64,000 bases of DNA from Malurus cyaneus samueli (GCA_009741485.1 CM019227.1:16227121-16291120), one strand, 5' to 3'. Shown: positions 1 to 52,734, counted from the stretch's first letter. The notes: generated from the sequence alone by a model not told the origin. Program-made: numbers and translations.

Positions 1-47
1 CTGAGCTGCTCCCATCATCTCAGCCCCCAGCAGAGGCCATGCTTGGT

Positions 48-405
48 TGCTGGGGGGAAATAGTCATAGAACTGGATGGCAGCAGAGCAGACTGAAAGGA
101 TCAGAGCTGGGAAAAGAGGTTGTAAAGGGGGGATCTCACTGTTGTCTGCAACAGGCTCAGGGGAGAGTGTCAGACAGGATGAGAGGCAATGGGCCACCAG
201 CTGGAAAACAGGAAGTTCTCATTAGCTCTGTGGAAAAAAATTTCCCCATGAGGGTGGTCAAACACTGGAACAGGGCCCCAGAGAAGCTGTGGGTCATTCA
301 CACCTCCACAGGACAGGCTCCAGAGTGACCTGATCTAACACCTTGCCTTTGTGCAGAGGTTTGGACTAAAGACCCCTCCCAACCTGTACCACTCTGTAAT
401 GTCCA
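48..405 (+). mobile_element. CR1 LINE 3' fragment
   Basis: A degenerate copy of the 3' end of a chicken-repeat-1 (CR1) non-LTR retrotransposon, read on the plus strand. Recognisable stretches are the 'gtggtcaaacactggaaca' motif near 255, the 'caggctccagagtgacctgat' area near 312, and the CR1 tail 'ttggactaaa...cccaacctg' near 360-390. It has no intact reading frame. It lies 3' of NPRL3 and is antisense to it. Family call is from pattern memory, not alignment. Confidence 0.7.
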
Positions 406-1262
406 GCCTGGAGAACAAGAATGGGTTTTGTTCACTTTCCCATCTGCTTTAGAAACCAGTGTGTGAACCCCCACACAGAGAAAGCACTGGAGCAGCAGCC
501 TGACTTGAGCAGGGGAAGAAACCCTCTAGGACTCAGGGCAGGACCTGGAGGACTGCAGCCACTCTGGGTGGGTGACACACCCCCCACCTCAAGGTTCACA
601 TAGAATAAAAAAGCTCAAGTTTTTAAAAACTCTCGTTCCTATCCCATGAAAGAATTGGCCCCTTCTTGCACCCTTTGTTGTGCTGATTTCAGTAGCTCAC
701 CTTGATGCTCAGGTGCTGGAGATGGGTGAGACAGGGCCTACAGCAATGTTGATCTGTTTTTTAGGTCAGATACAGTTTTTGCTTTTCTCTGCCATCCCTG
801 TTGCAGCTGCAGGGCCAGACTCCCTGAGGAGAGCTGAGGAAGCTGTCATGGGGCAGCTCCACCAGCACCTTGGTGCTGTAGGGTAAATCAGCAAAGCTCC
901 AGTGTGTTTCACCCAGTGTGTGTGGGCAAATGAAGCTCTCCTGAGAGCCTGTGGCTCGGAGAAGCTCCAGCTGCTGTGTGTGGTGTAAGGGAAGGTCTTG
1001 AGGAGCCTGACAATCTTTTAACAACAAACCACCACACCACCACAGAGGTAAAGCTCTCCCTCTGTTGCCCTGGGTATGCAGCACAGAGCAGTGAGCAGCT
1101 GTAGGGGACAGTGGCCTCACACAGGCAGGGGGGAGCTGGCACAAGCTCCTGCTGTCCCCAGGCCCAGGGCTGTCACCTCTTGGTCTGGCCCTGGCATGGC
1201 TGGAGGAGCAGTCCCAAATCAGAGCAAGCACAGCCCTGCATCTCATTTTCCTGCTGTTCAGC
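406..1262. other. 3' flank of NPRL3, nothing recognised
   Basis: I see no exon, repeat family or RNA gene here. Open frames on both strands (for example minus 761-1405) show no recognisable protein. In chicken the gene MPG is expected beyond this side; no MPG exon is visible within the window. Confidence 0.4.
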
Positions 1263-1268
1263 TTTAAT
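1263..1268 (-). other. NPRL3: possible NPRL3 polyadenylation signal (ATTAAA)
   Basis: The plus strand reads tttaat, so the minus strand has the common variant signal ATTAAA about 870 bases past the NPRL3 stop codon. I found no AATAAA on the minus strand between the stop at 2135 and the window start, which makes this the best visible candidate. Transcript end evidence is absent. Confidence 0.3.
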
Positions 1269-2134
1269 GCAGGCCAGGATCCCTGCCTGGCTCCTTGCAG
1301 CCACAGCCATGCTTGTGGGAGGGGGAATGGAGGGACAAAACAAGCCCTGGGGCACAAGCCCCAGTGCCCTTGGCACCAGCCCCTGGGTGGAACATGCCCC
1401 TGCACTTGCAGCTTGGCCCGCTCCTTTCAGTCCTGCTCAACAACCAAGCTCCCACCCCCAGGCAAAAACTGGGAAACATGAAAACCCAGGAACACAGAGG
1501 CTGCTGGGTGTCAGCCCTGCTCCAACAGACACCTGGCAATGAGGATATCAGGGTGAGGAAAGAATGAGCTATGACACAGTGAGCGAGTCATTCATTCGTG
1601 AAACTGTTTACTTGTGATCCTTTGCCTTCCCACCTCTGTCCTCGCTGCTGTGACATCAAACAGAATTCCTCGGTGCCAGGGTCATTTCCGTGGGAGCCAG
1701 GCCAGCTCCCCTGTGCCCTGGAGCAAGGCCATGCACGTTGTGCCACGGGGGAGCCTCTCAGGGCTGAGTGTCCCCGCAGCCATGTTAGAGAGCAGGGGAA
1801 GCGCTCCCGAGGCACCAGTGTCTCCCCAAAGGTGACAATCTGCCAGCAGTGCTGCAACAGAACCCTCTTGTGTCACTCCCACGATCCCTGGGGAGCAGCA
1901 GGGCCAGGGAAGGGCTGTGAACGTGGCAGGGCAGGAATCCAGGCTGAACAAGCACGTGCTGTCCTGCAGCAGGCCCTGGGGTCTCAGGGAGCAGCAGGGA
2001 CATCGAGGCACGGACAGGGACACCCTGCTGCGTGCCACCGGGCTAGAAGGAACTGAAACCACCTCCTTCAGTTTTAGGCATCCTTTAGACTCTCAGCACG
2101 GAGAGCAGGGCAGGCTCCCTCCCTGCGCCAGCAG

Positions 2135-42976
<40,842 letters not shown>

Positions 42977-43060
42977 GCCGGCTGGGCTCGGGCTTCCCGC
43001 AGGAAGGGCCCGGCTGCTGCGCCTTCCGCTTCCGCCAGTGCACGGCGGGGCTGCAGCTAC
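42977..43060 (-). promoter_or_regulatory. NPRL3: NPRL3 5' UTR and TATA-less core promoter with tandem ETS sites
   Basis: Directly upstream of the NPRL3 start codon. The plus strand CTTCCGCTTCCG at 43023-43034 gives two adjacent CGGAAG ETS/GABP-type motifs on the minus strand, typical of TATA-less housekeeping promoters. No TATA box is visible. The transcription start is probably within tens of bases of these motifs, but no transcript evidence is available. Confidence 0.6.
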
Positions 43061-43090
43061 CGGCACCGGGTAGGGACAGCGCGGCCGGCC

Positions 43091-43242
43091 CGTGGCTTCT
43101 GCCCGCCCGAGACCTCTGCCCGCCCGTGGCTTCTGCCCGCCCGAGACCTCTGCCCGCCCGAGACCTCTGCCCGCCCGGGGCCTCTGCCCGCCCGAGACCT
43201 CTGCCCGCCCGAGACCTTTGCCCGCCCGAGGCCTCTGCCCCT
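43091..43242. repeat. 17-bp GC-rich tandem array upstream of NPRL3
   Basis: Nine consecutive units of about 17 bases, consensus 'cccgcccgagacctctg', with variants carrying 'tggcttctg' or 'gggcctctg'. Each unit contains CpG and a GC-box-like cccgccc, so the array would offer repeated Sp/KLF-type sites next to the NPRL3 promoter. Open frames across it are artefacts of the repeat. Confidence 0.9.
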
Positions 43243-43274
43243 CCGCCCCACGGCCCGGGCCCAGTGCAGCCCGA

Positions 43275-43640
43275 CATTCCCAGTTCTGACCAGCATCTCG
43301 TACCCCATGGCACCATCCCCTGTGCAGCGCAGTGCCCCCAATTCTGACCAGCACCTCGTACCCCATGGCACCATCCCCTGTGCAGCGCAGTGCCCCCAAT
43401 TCTGACCAGCACTTCGTACCCCTTGGTCCCATCCCCCATACAGCCCAATGCCCCCAGTTCTGACCAGCACTGACTCACAGGCCTGTTCCTAGTACAGCCC
43501 AGTGTTCCCCATCTGATCAGCACCTCATACCCCACGGCCCATCCACAGTACAGTCCAGTGCCCCCAGTTCTGACCAGCACCTCATTCATCCACAATCCTG
43601 TTCCCAGTACAGCCCAATGCCCCTAGTTGTGGCCAGCACC
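43275..43640. repeat. about 58-bp tandem repeat array
   Basis: Seven diverging units anchored on 'ttctgaccagcacctcgtac', beginning near 43283, 43342, 43402, 43458, 43512, 43571 and 43629. The first three are nearly identical and the later ones drift, a pattern expected from growth at one end or recent local homogenisation. No protein is encoded. Confidence 0.85.
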
Positions 43641-43997
43641 TGAAACGTATATTCCCTCCATCATCCCATTGCCCCATGGACACCACTCCCTGTTCCACAG
43701 GCTCCCAGTTTATCCCAGTGCTTCACATGCCTGCAACCAGTGCCTTCCAGCTCAGCCCAGTGCCCCCAGCATGGCCCAACACCCCCAGTTCAGCCCCATA
43801 CCCAGACAGTGCACTGTGGCCCCAGCTCTGGATCCCTCCATGGGGGCTGCCACTGCTGTTAGTTGGCCACTTTGGGGCTCTAAATTGGGTATTTGTGGGA
43901 TTCCAGCCAGTTCAGTCATTAACTCCAGAACTTTCTTGAGAGCTGGTGGCAAAGAGCAGCAAGAACTCATCACACACCCTCTACCTGGGTTATCATC

Positions 43998-44192
43998 CTC
44001 ATGGAAAAGGTGGACAGGCATTGGAATTGCCTAAGGAATTGCCTATGGAATCACCATTCCGGAAGTATTCAATAAACTTGTGGATGTGGCACTTTGGGAC
44101 GTGGTTCGGTGGTGAGCTTGGCAGTGCTGGGGTAATGGTTGGACTCGATGATCCCAGAGGGCTTTCCCAACCTTAATGATTCCGTGATACCG
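43998..44192 (+). mobile_element. CR1 LINE 3' end
   Basis: Well-preserved CR1 tail on the plus strand: 'cttgtggatgtggcactttg', 'gcttggcagtgctgggg', 'ggttggactcgatgatccca' and 'cccaaccttaatgattccgt'. It is 5'-truncated like most CR1 copies and lies between NPRL3 and pi-globin. Confidence 0.9.
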
Positions 44193-47100
44193 GGCTGCCT
44201 GTAGGAGAGCACCTGTGGAAGTCAGACCCCTGGGCTCCCCATGGGCCCCCCAGTGGTCCCAAATTCCCCCAGGGACCCAGGCTCACAGAAAGGTTGGCTC
44301 AGGCTTGTTGCTCACATTCACTTCAGAGCTCTGATACACCCTGTGCCATGATTCCTGTGCTTTTGTTCCTGCCTCTGGATCAAGAAGGATGACATTACTC
44401 CCCTGGAAGCAGTATTGGTGCCTTCATCTTTTTTTGTGTTTAACCGAGATCAGAAATTATCAGCAATTATATTAGAGGATGCCCTGGGGTTTTATGCAAA
44501 TTCTTCTGTATTTCCTTGCCTTACTTAGATACTTGGACACTGAGATATCCCCGCTCCAGGTTTTGCTCTGCAGCCCCCCAGGGACGCAGGGCAGAGGTGG
44601 GTGGCTGAAGAGGCAGATGAGCAGCCCCAGCAGGGTGTAATCTGCAGGGCCATTCTGCACAAGGCCAGTGATAATAATTGAGCGAGAGAAGCTGACAGTG
44701 AGGGGAGAGAGTTGTCATGGGGTGATTAAAGACCAGTCAGATTATCACGGCAGAGCATTCCTCGTGCACCAGCACTGGGCAGTCGCGTTAAAATTTCACA
44801 GTGTGTCTGCTTCAAAATATAATTTTACTTCCTTAAATAATAAATTATGGGCCTATCTGTCATTGCCAGCTCTTGGATATTTAGTTGTAGTTGGTCTCGT
44901 AGTTTAAAGCAATGATTGCAAGTTCTTCAAGCTCTTGTAGGAAATGAAAGAGTAAAGGCAGGATTTACACTCCACTTTTCAGACTTTCAAAGTTTAATAT
45001 GCCTCAAATATTTCAGAGTTAGGGCAGATGTATGGGCTCCCTTATCCACAGCCTTCTCCTTGAGAGACAGGCAAACTCCTGTGGATAATACAGACCCCTG
45101 GGGAAAGTTTTCCCTGATCTCTCAGTGATACCACTTGATTGCTCACTGGATTTACAATCAGGGTGGCAGAAATTAGAATTCCACTTTTACCATTAGCTAA
45201 CAGGCCCGTTGCTCGCTTCTGCTGTTTAAAATGAGAAACTCTGGCAGCCGGCTTTTGGGACAGATTTTGGATTAAAAAATACCTACATTAATTAAAAAGA
45301 AAAATCACGTTTGGTGATTTCATGACAAAGATTCATGACCTGCCCAAGGATGGACATTCTGCTGTGTGTCTGGAGATCATCATGAGAATCAGCAGCAGGA
45401 GAGGAAGGCACATCTGCTGGAGTTTCCCAGAGGCTGTATCTTCACTACTGGCCCTGTGACAGAGGGACAGCAGCGATCACGTTGTCCAGCTCTTTGCATT
45501 CCTGAGGCCAGGACCCCCTGTGTCATTATCCCCTGAGCAGCTGGAGTACTGGAATGAGGAATTTGGCTGAGAGATCCATGCAAGGCCAGAGACAGTAATT
45601 TCCTGTGTTGTGTTCAGCCTTCTCCCACCAGGTGTGTTCCTGAGGAATTCCCACAACCATTCCCAGCATAGCCCTGATCCTAGATGGGCAATGAGCACTT
45701 CCTAGCAAACCACTGTCACCTTTTGGCTGCTCTGGCTTTTGTGATAGTGCAGGAGTAACTCTCAGAACAGGAATTCAAATTCCATCATGATTCCAGTGAT
45801 GATGAATCCTCCCGTGCAGACATCATTCTGTGCACACAAACCTTAATCCTGCAGTCAGAGAGGGCCAATGCTCGGGTTACACAAAATGGCAACAAGTCCT
45901 GATGGTCTGTGCCTTATCCGTGTGTTTATCTGGGTCACAGCCTGGTTGAGTAACCCCTGATTAAAAGCACTGTCACTGAGGAGAGCTTGGAGCCCAGCCA
46001 TGCAGCACGTCGTGTAAGAGGCAGTACTTCTGGGAGGAGACAAGAACATTATGTAAATCGGTACTTCACAGCAGCATCTTTATTCTCATAGTAAATTTTC
46101 TATGAGAAAACTCCAACTTTTGGAAATGTGTGTAGCAAGGGATGATGAATACAGCCTCTCTTGGTACTGCCATCCATTTGAGCTGTATAAACTGAATATC
46201 GTGTTGTCCTGTGCCCTGGCTCTGCCCAAGCTGTCAGAGGCACTTTGAATTGCAGACTGCGCTGCTCTGCCTCTGTGTAGGCAGACAGGGTGAGCTCTGC
46301 ATTTTCAGAGGATGTGTATGGCCCTATCAAAGGGGAGGTATGCAAAGAGCCTTCTGATAATATCCGCCATGGTAAGGCAGTTGTTCTCCTTGGGTCTCAG
46401 GTGAGTCCCCTCTTGTGTCCCCTTCTGAATTACCCAGCCTGTGGTCAGGAGGGCTGAAGAGGAGCTGTGGCACTGAACACAATCAGAAATTAGATTCCAG
46501 AGGTGTTGTTGGCTTCCACAGAGGGGATGACAATTCAACAACACCAAACCCAGCCAGGCTTGCACACCCAGAAGCCCCAAATGCTTTGTGCCTGCCCTTT
46601 GGGAAAGCTGAAGATTTATTCTAATTTGTATGACAGATGGCATTCAAAGAGGCCCAAATTAGAGCCCAGTGCGGAATACAAGGGGTGGATCAGAAACCTT
46701 CTGCAAGTGCCACTTGTCCCAGGAAAGTGGGGACACCAGGGGATGCAGAAGTTGCTGTGTGATCCCAGCACTGGTTCATTCCCCTCTGAGCCCAGGGTGC
46801 AGTGGCAGAGGCACATCCCCAGGAATGTGGTGTCTGTTTGTAGTGTATGCATCAACTCCTCCTGGCTATGGGGTCTGCCAGAGAGGGGAGACCCATCCCC
46901 ATGTGACAGCCCAGGAGAGACTCCTGCCACACACACAGCACAGGTGGGTGCCACCTCAAACCCAGCAGCACAGCCCAGAGCCCTGCGGCTCCCGAGAGGC
47001 TCCAAGGCTGGTGCACACTCCTGGGTAACACCTGGAATTTGGTACAGGTATCTACAGCCTGGACACGCTCCAATCCACGCATGACCCAAGGATCATTAGA

Positions 47101-48290
47101 CCCTTAGAAGGGCTTTCCCCTTAGCAGGATGTCCATGGCTGGGAAACACCTTCTGCAGCAGTTGTGAGCACAGACCCGTCCCTGGCTGAGATACATGAAC
47201 CTTCTCCACACAAGTGTGCAGGGCTGCTTGGGCAGAGAGCACTATCTGCCCTCTGTGCCTGCACCATCCAGCACTCTGTGCACAGCTGCCAGCTCTCAGT
47301 CTCTGAGGCTGCTGTAGTTTATCAGCGTGGCAGATTTACCTCTGCTTTATATGCTGGCAGCATATTCATTCCCACAGTTTCTGCAGTGACCGTCTCCAGT
47401 AGGGCATTCCTTTGGCACACTGCCCACTTATCTGTGATTACAGACCTGTGCCAGTCTTTGTTTTGCTTGTTTGGTCCTTCACCCACCCAGTGTGCCCATG
47501 CCCTGCTACCAGCCCGCTGCTGTGGTACTAGGAGCTCCTGTGTATGTCCAGCAGGTAGCACAGCACAGCCAGCACCTCAGCTGAGGTGCTGAGGGCTATT
47601 TTACAGGACAAGGCACAATTAACAGAGAGATCTCACAGTTAGAAATCAAAGGTGTGCAGTCTGAGGATAAAAAAAAAAGAAGTCTGATTGGGCTTTCTCA
47701 CACACACTTTTTTTTAGCACCATGCTCAATTTCATAAACTCTCTGTTCATGTATCCAAAGGAATCATCACTACCAGTGCGGTTACAGCAGCAGTGGTAAA
47801 GTGGGTCCCTAATTCTTTGTTAGAGGCTAGCTAAATGAAGTCCTGAAGCAAATGGCAAAATTTGCCCTTATTCTTACAAAATCATGATTTAATTTCACCT
47901 CTGAACTACACCACAGATCTCCCAGCCTGTCCCTACTGTTACCCACAAAGCATTTTATGTGAAATATTGCACCATGGGGCAGGCACATATACTGGAGGCG
48001 TATGACACAGCCCAGAAAGGGCCAGAGCCTTGTGCTCACATCTGTTAAACAAGGGAGGAAATGCAGATTCCTCTCCAAGCTCCTTAGTGTGATCAAACTC
48101 CATAGGCTCCTCAGCTTAAAGATGTATTCTAATGCTTCATCAGTGGAATCTTGCAGCATTGTCTCTCTGTTCATACGTGTCCAGACAATTTCTTTTGACC
48201 GTACAGCCATTGGGTTAAGAAGCAAGAAGCTGATAAAGCCAGCAAGCAAAGGGGGCAGTGTGCTGACCATCACCAAAGTAGCCATTGCTT
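44193..48290. other. intergenic DNA between NPRL3 and pi-globin
   Basis: About 4 kb with no recognisable exon. An AT-rich, CpG-poor segment near 44690-45330 looks like unique non-repetitive DNA. The rest is mixed. In chicken this interval carries hypersensitive sites and a CTCF-bound silencer near the NPRL3 CpG island; I cannot assign an equivalent motif with confidence here. Confidence 0.5.
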
Positions 48291-48297
48291 GTGGGGG

Positions 48298-48389
48298 AGA
48301 TAAGCGTCCCCCGCTGCATGGGTGGGCCTCTGGAGTGACCAATGAGTGTGGACAGGCACCAAGGTCCACTCTCCCCTTCCCCTTTATAA
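48298..48389 (+). promoter_or_regulatory. HBZ: pi-globin promoter
   Basis: Classical erythroid promoter layout on the plus strand: GATA site AGATAAG 48298-48304, inverted CACCC box GGGTGGG 48320-48326, CCAAT box 48339-48343, and TATA-like TTTATAA 48383-48389. Transcription would start near 48412, giving a 5' UTR of roughly 55 bases before the ATG at 48468. Confidence 0.85.
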
Positions 48390-48467
48390 CCAGGGCTGCC
48401 GGGGGTGTGAGTCCAAACCTGCTCTGAGCGGTCACTGCAAGGGGACAGAGCCAGCACCTCCTGCACC

Positions 48468-50355
48468 ATGACGCTGACCCAAGCCGAGAAAGCCGCCGTC
48501 GTCACCATCTGGGCCAAAGTGGCCACCCAAGCTGATGCCATTGGGGCAGAATCGCTGGAGAGGTAAGGCCCCAGCACTTCCCCAAAGAGGTTTCCCCTTG
48601 GGCTTTGCTATTGGGGTGCATCTCATGTAGAACTTGGGTGAGTGAAAGCAGGCTGGGACCGGGGAGACTAGATGGAGAGCTGTGCTGTTTGATATGTGAT
48701 CTTCAGGAGTTCTATCTGTGCCACTAAATGCTTCAAAATCTCAGAGCAAATCATGATTTTTTAAACCATTTAATAGGCTTTCTTTTCTTCTCATAGCAAT
48801 TTAGAAGAATTCATAGCCAGGAGCACTGGCGAGGAATTCAAAGTCATTCATACTCAGTGTCCTGAAACAGCATTATCCCTTTAGGGGATGAACTTGAAGT
48901 GGTTTATTGTACAAGTGATGCACTTTCTCTTCCAGTTTTTTCGGCATTAAGGGAATAGCTATCCACTAAATTCACTGGATGCTCAGGTTTCATTGCTCCA
49001 GTTGGTAACTAACAAACTGTCAGCAAACAACACAAGTGGAGCCCCTGCATGAAGCATGGCACAGTAATCCAAAATTCGTACCCGTTAAGCAAGCTGGCAC
49101 AAAAGGGTTTAGAAATGTTCAGAAATGCTTACATTATTCAAAGTGATTTAAATGCTATTTACAGCTCAGTATAAAGTACTGTGATCCTCTTTTCAGGATT
49201 CTGAGTACCACTCATATCAATTCTGGTTTGTTCATTAGTTTGAAGGTCCTGGAAACTTCGTTATAATATAATACAGCAAATTCGGTGACAATTTGGAGCT
49301 TTTATTTATTAAAAGCAAAACCAAATCTCAAAACTACATTAAATTTTAAATACTTTTGAACATTGAATTCTTCAATCTGCATGTGCTGAAGAAGGTTTAC
49401 ATTCACTGTCTCTGAGGTTTTACCACCTCATGCCATTTCCACTGCTGACCCTCATTCTCATGTGTCTTTCTCATGTCTTCCTCTTCCTCCAGGCTTTTCA
49501 TGAGCTACCCCCCGACAAAAACCTACTTCCCTCACTTCGACCTGAGCCAAGGCTCAGCTCAGCTCCGTGGCCATGGCTCCAAGGTCATGAATGCCATCGG
49601 GGAAGCCGTGAAGCACATTGATGACATTCGAGGGGCATTGGCCAAGCTCAGCGAGCTGCACGCCTACATCCTCAGGGTGGACCCCGTGAACTTCAAGGTG
49701 AGTGGGCACAGAGATTTTCAGGGGTGGAAACTGCCATCACAAAATTGGAGACCACAGGTCATGTGGGCTAATGGCAGCTTGATCCCTGCCTGTGCTGCAC
49801 AGCCTGTTCTCATAGGATTTTAGACCTGAAATTTGATCTTTTAATGGGACTTCTGGTCCAATGCAGGTAAAGAACTACTCAGGGAGCTCCTGTGGTTTGT
49901 GTTAGACAGACTCAACTACTTTGCTATAATTCATTGATCCCTCTCACACATCTAGCTGCATCCCCTGTCTTGAACAAAGTTTTAATAAATTATAAACGTT
50001 CCCACTTTGTTGCACTTGAGGAGGGAAGGGGCACATGGAAGAGGGATTGGGATCAAGCAGTGCATTTTGCCCTATAGCAAAGCTGTTTCCATCTCAGGCA
50101 GCAGCACTGCCTGCTTGGGACACAAAGTTGTCATCCCATAGCACACTGGGCCCAATGTCCACTGCAGACCCCTACACTGACCTCTGATACTCATTATGAT
50201 GGATTTCATGCTGCTTTCCTTTCCAGCTGCTTTCCCACTGTATCCTGTGCTCCGTGGCTGCCCGCTACCCCAGTGACTTCACCCCAGAAGTTCATGCTGC
50301 GTGGGACAAGTTCCTGTCCAGTGTTTCCTCTGTTCTGACCGAGAAGTACAGATAA
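48468..50355 (+). CDS. HBZ: embryonic alpha-type globin pi (zeta-like)
   Basis: Heme-binding alpha-type chain of primitive (embryonic) erythrocyte haemoglobin, pairing with embryonic beta-type chains. Exons 48468-48562, 49493-49697, 50227-50355 (95, 205, 129 bases; 142 residues with Met); introns of 930 and 529 bases with GT-AG ends. The exon cuts fall at the two standard alpha-globin positions. The start [17 protein letters not shown] is the pi/zeta N terminus. Distal His58 (in RGHGSK) and proximal His87 (in ELHAYIL) are present and the chain ends TEKYR. It is the 5'-most globin and nearest to the enhancer, as expected for the earliest expressed gene. I see no defect. Confidence 0.97.
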
Positions 50356-50481
50356 ATGGCCTCAACAGAGGGTGAGGAGGCCCATCCACAGCCCAGCCCT
50401 GCTGCCAGGCTCTGGGGTATCACCCCTTCCTGGGCAGCTCTTTAAATCCCCTCTGCAGGGGCTCAGTCATCTGCAAAAAAC

Positions 50482-50487
50482 AATAAA
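50482..50487 (+). other. HBZ: pi-globin polyadenylation signal AATAAA
   Basis: Canonical AATAAA 127 bases after the stop codon, followed by T/G-rich sequence within about 40 bases, as in a normal globin 3' UTR. Confidence 0.9.
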
Positions 50488-50509
50488 TAATTCAAATGTG
50501 AGTTATGGT

Positions 50510-50960
50510 CTCAGTGCTTTCATCTCTGTGTGTTCTGCGCACCCCTCACTGTTCAGGCAAGGGTGCTATGAAATGTCAACACAAAATGGAGGGGAAAATA
50601 CCAAACTTTATAAATTCAGGTACTACTTCACATACTAATAAATTCATATAGTAACTAATGCGCCAATTCAGTGGGGATAACATAACATTCAGTGGGAACA
50701 ACACACCATTGAGCAGAAGCCCAGAACGGGCTGGAGCCCTGTCACTGGAGCTGCCCACTGAGGGATATCCACCACAGACTGTTTCCAGGTTAACCAGGAA
50801 AGAGTCTTTTACCCTGCTAGGACATTGAATGGACTCAGGCTTTTTGCCTGACCTGCCCAAAATTCATCCCAGCCTGTTGGGAAGTAAACCTGCATTGCAG
50901 TGCAGGGCATTTTCTTCTCATGCCTCTCTCCATGGGGTATGGGCATGGGATCTGCTGTGC
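50510..50960. other. pi 3' flank, nothing recognised
   Basis: About 450 bases of single-copy-looking DNA between the pi polyadenylation region and the LTR. No exon or family repeat seen. Confidence 0.4.
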
Positions 50961-50965
50961 TTCAT

Positions 50966-51505
50966 GCTGTGGGTTAACCCCAGTGAGCAGCCACTGCACC
51001 CCAGCTGCCCACACACTTCCCCCCCACAATGGGGTTAGGTGAAGGGCAAAGGAAGAATAAAAGCAAGAAAAATTGAGGGTCAGGATCAAAGAAACAAATG
51101 AACAAACAGAAATAATTGTTTAGTAAGTGAAGATTAAGTGGAAGCATAGGGAAGAAAACAAAACAGGGGATGCAAAGAAAATCACTCCCCACATCCTGTG
51201 GGTAGGCTGATGTCCAGCCAGTTCATGAGCAAAAGCCATGGATAACCCCCGTAAAATTCCCTCAAACTCCTTCTTTTCCCTTTTATTGCTGAGCATGTTA
51301 TATGGTGTGAAAAACCTCTTTGGTTAGTTGGGCCTATCTGCCTGGCTATGTCCTCTCCCAGCACTCCAAAATCTGTTCCCTGGGTGGGGGCAGAGTGAGA
51401 AGCAGAGACAGTGCTGATGCTGTGCATATGGTGGTCAACAAAATCTGTAACATCAGCCTGTTACCAGGGCCAGTTTAGCCAAAAATCTGAAGCACAGCAC
51501 CACAT
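50966..51505 (+). mobile_element. solo LTR of an endogenous retrovirus, ERVL type
   Basis: Resembles the abundant avian ERVL LTR family. In order: a start like 'gctgtgggttaaccccagtg', an AT-rich section with aataaaagcaag, 'gatgtccagccagttcatga', 'attgctgagcatgttatatg' with 'gtgtgaaaaacctctttggt', and an end region with 'agcacagcaccacatcaggt'. No internal retroviral genes flank it, so it is a solo LTR or remnant. It separates pi from alpha-D. Ends are approximate. Confidence 0.7.
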
Positions 51506-51837
51506 CAGGTTCTGTCTCAGAGACCTCTGATGTGAAACGGTGGGTGCAAAACCTTGAGAATGTTCTGACTGCCAGCCATGAACTGGCACCTCAAGTGTCA
51601 GTCCCCATCTCATCCATGGAATTTAGGGACTGTGTTTGGGCAAGGGGGAAAAAGGTGGTGTGGCAGCTCTCAGGCCACCAAATGGCTCTAAAATTGTCAC
51701 CACAGCAGCTTTTAAAGCATTCTGCATCCATGCGCGTCAGGTGACATGAAGGTTTAAATCTGTGACCTAGGTGGTAGGTCAGCACCTGGGCTGTGCCTAA
51801 CCCCATGTTTGTATCAGCTCCTTCCTACACAAGCTCA

Positions 51838-52125
51838 GAGAAGGATGAGAGTCAGAGGAAATGGCCTCAAGTTGGGCCAGGAGAGCTTAGGTTGGATATC
51901 AGGAAAAATTTCTTTGCTGAAAGCATTGCCAGGCACTGGCATACTGTGATCCACACTGTCCAGGGCAGTGGTGGATCACTGTCCCTGGAGGGATTTAAAA
52001 GATGTGTAGATGTGGCTCTTGGGGACCTGGTTTAGTGTTGCCCTTGGCAGTGCTGGGGGGATGGTTGGACTCATTGATCCTTTTCCAACCTTAATGATTT
52101 TTTATTCTAAAATTCTGTGATTGTA
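51838..52125 (+). mobile_element. CR1 LINE 3' end
   Basis: Well-preserved tail on the plus strand: 'ggttggatatcaggaaaaat', 'ttgccaggcactggcatact', 'ggagggatttaaaagatgtg', 'ggcagtgctggggggatggt', 'ccaaccttaatgatt' and the terminal 'aaaattctgtgattgtatg', the latter matching the CR1 3' octamer repeat. Length is typical of a 5'-truncated insertion. Confidence 0.92.
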
Positions 52126-52129
52126 TGGC

Positions 52130-52690
52130 CAACCACCATGTGCCCTGCAGGCTGTCCCAGTGTTTATGGGGAGAGGCAGGAGCACACACTGGGAGGGAAA
52201 GAAGGGAAGGAGCCCAGACTGACAGGGTGCAGCACAGGATGGGCTTTGGGAATAGCATGAACCCAAGGAGGAGGTTGTTCCTGGCAGGGTTTGTCTGGGA
52301 AGGCTTGTCCATGTCTCCTACTCAGAGGCCGTGGGGCTCTTGGGACAGAGAGGGGCTCCCCAAGTCTTGAGGAGACCAGGGACACTTGTGGGACCTACTG
52401 CAACACCCTCAGAGCCAAGGAGGATTCTGATGCATCCGTGGGGAATTATGGATCACAGCAGGAGCTTTGAGGACATGGCAGCCAGGGTGACAAAGCTGTG
52501 GCACCCATGGGACTTGCCCAGGGCTGCTGCTGTCCGTGGGCAGCCTGGTGAGGTGGGGGGCTGGGGGGCAGTGGGGCAGGACAGGCAGCCCCCCGGGGGC
52601 CTCCTTAGGGCTGGGCCCCCCGAGCAGCCGGGGCCCCCCAAGACAGCGCTGTGGCCACTCCCAGGGCCCGGCCATCCCCTGGCCCCTCCG
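52130..52690. other. alpha-D upstream region
   Basis: About 560 bases between a CR1 tail and the alpha-D GATA sites. It becomes GC-rich near 52540-52690, with several CACC/GC-box-like blocks. I see no exon. Confidence 0.45.
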
Positions 52691-52693
52691 TGT

Positions 52694-52734
52694 GATAAGA
52701 TAAGGCTGGGCGGAGGTGCCTGTGCCTATAAGAG
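52694..52734 (+). promoter_or_regulatory. HBAD: alpha-D globin promoter
   Basis: Two overlapping GATA sites GATAAGATAAG at 52694-52704 and a TATA box TATAAGAG at 52727-52734. The spacing predicts a start near 52757 and a short 5' UTR of about 33 bases ending in gccgccATG, a strong initiation context. I see no CCAAT box in the immediate upstream sequence. Confidence 0.85.
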
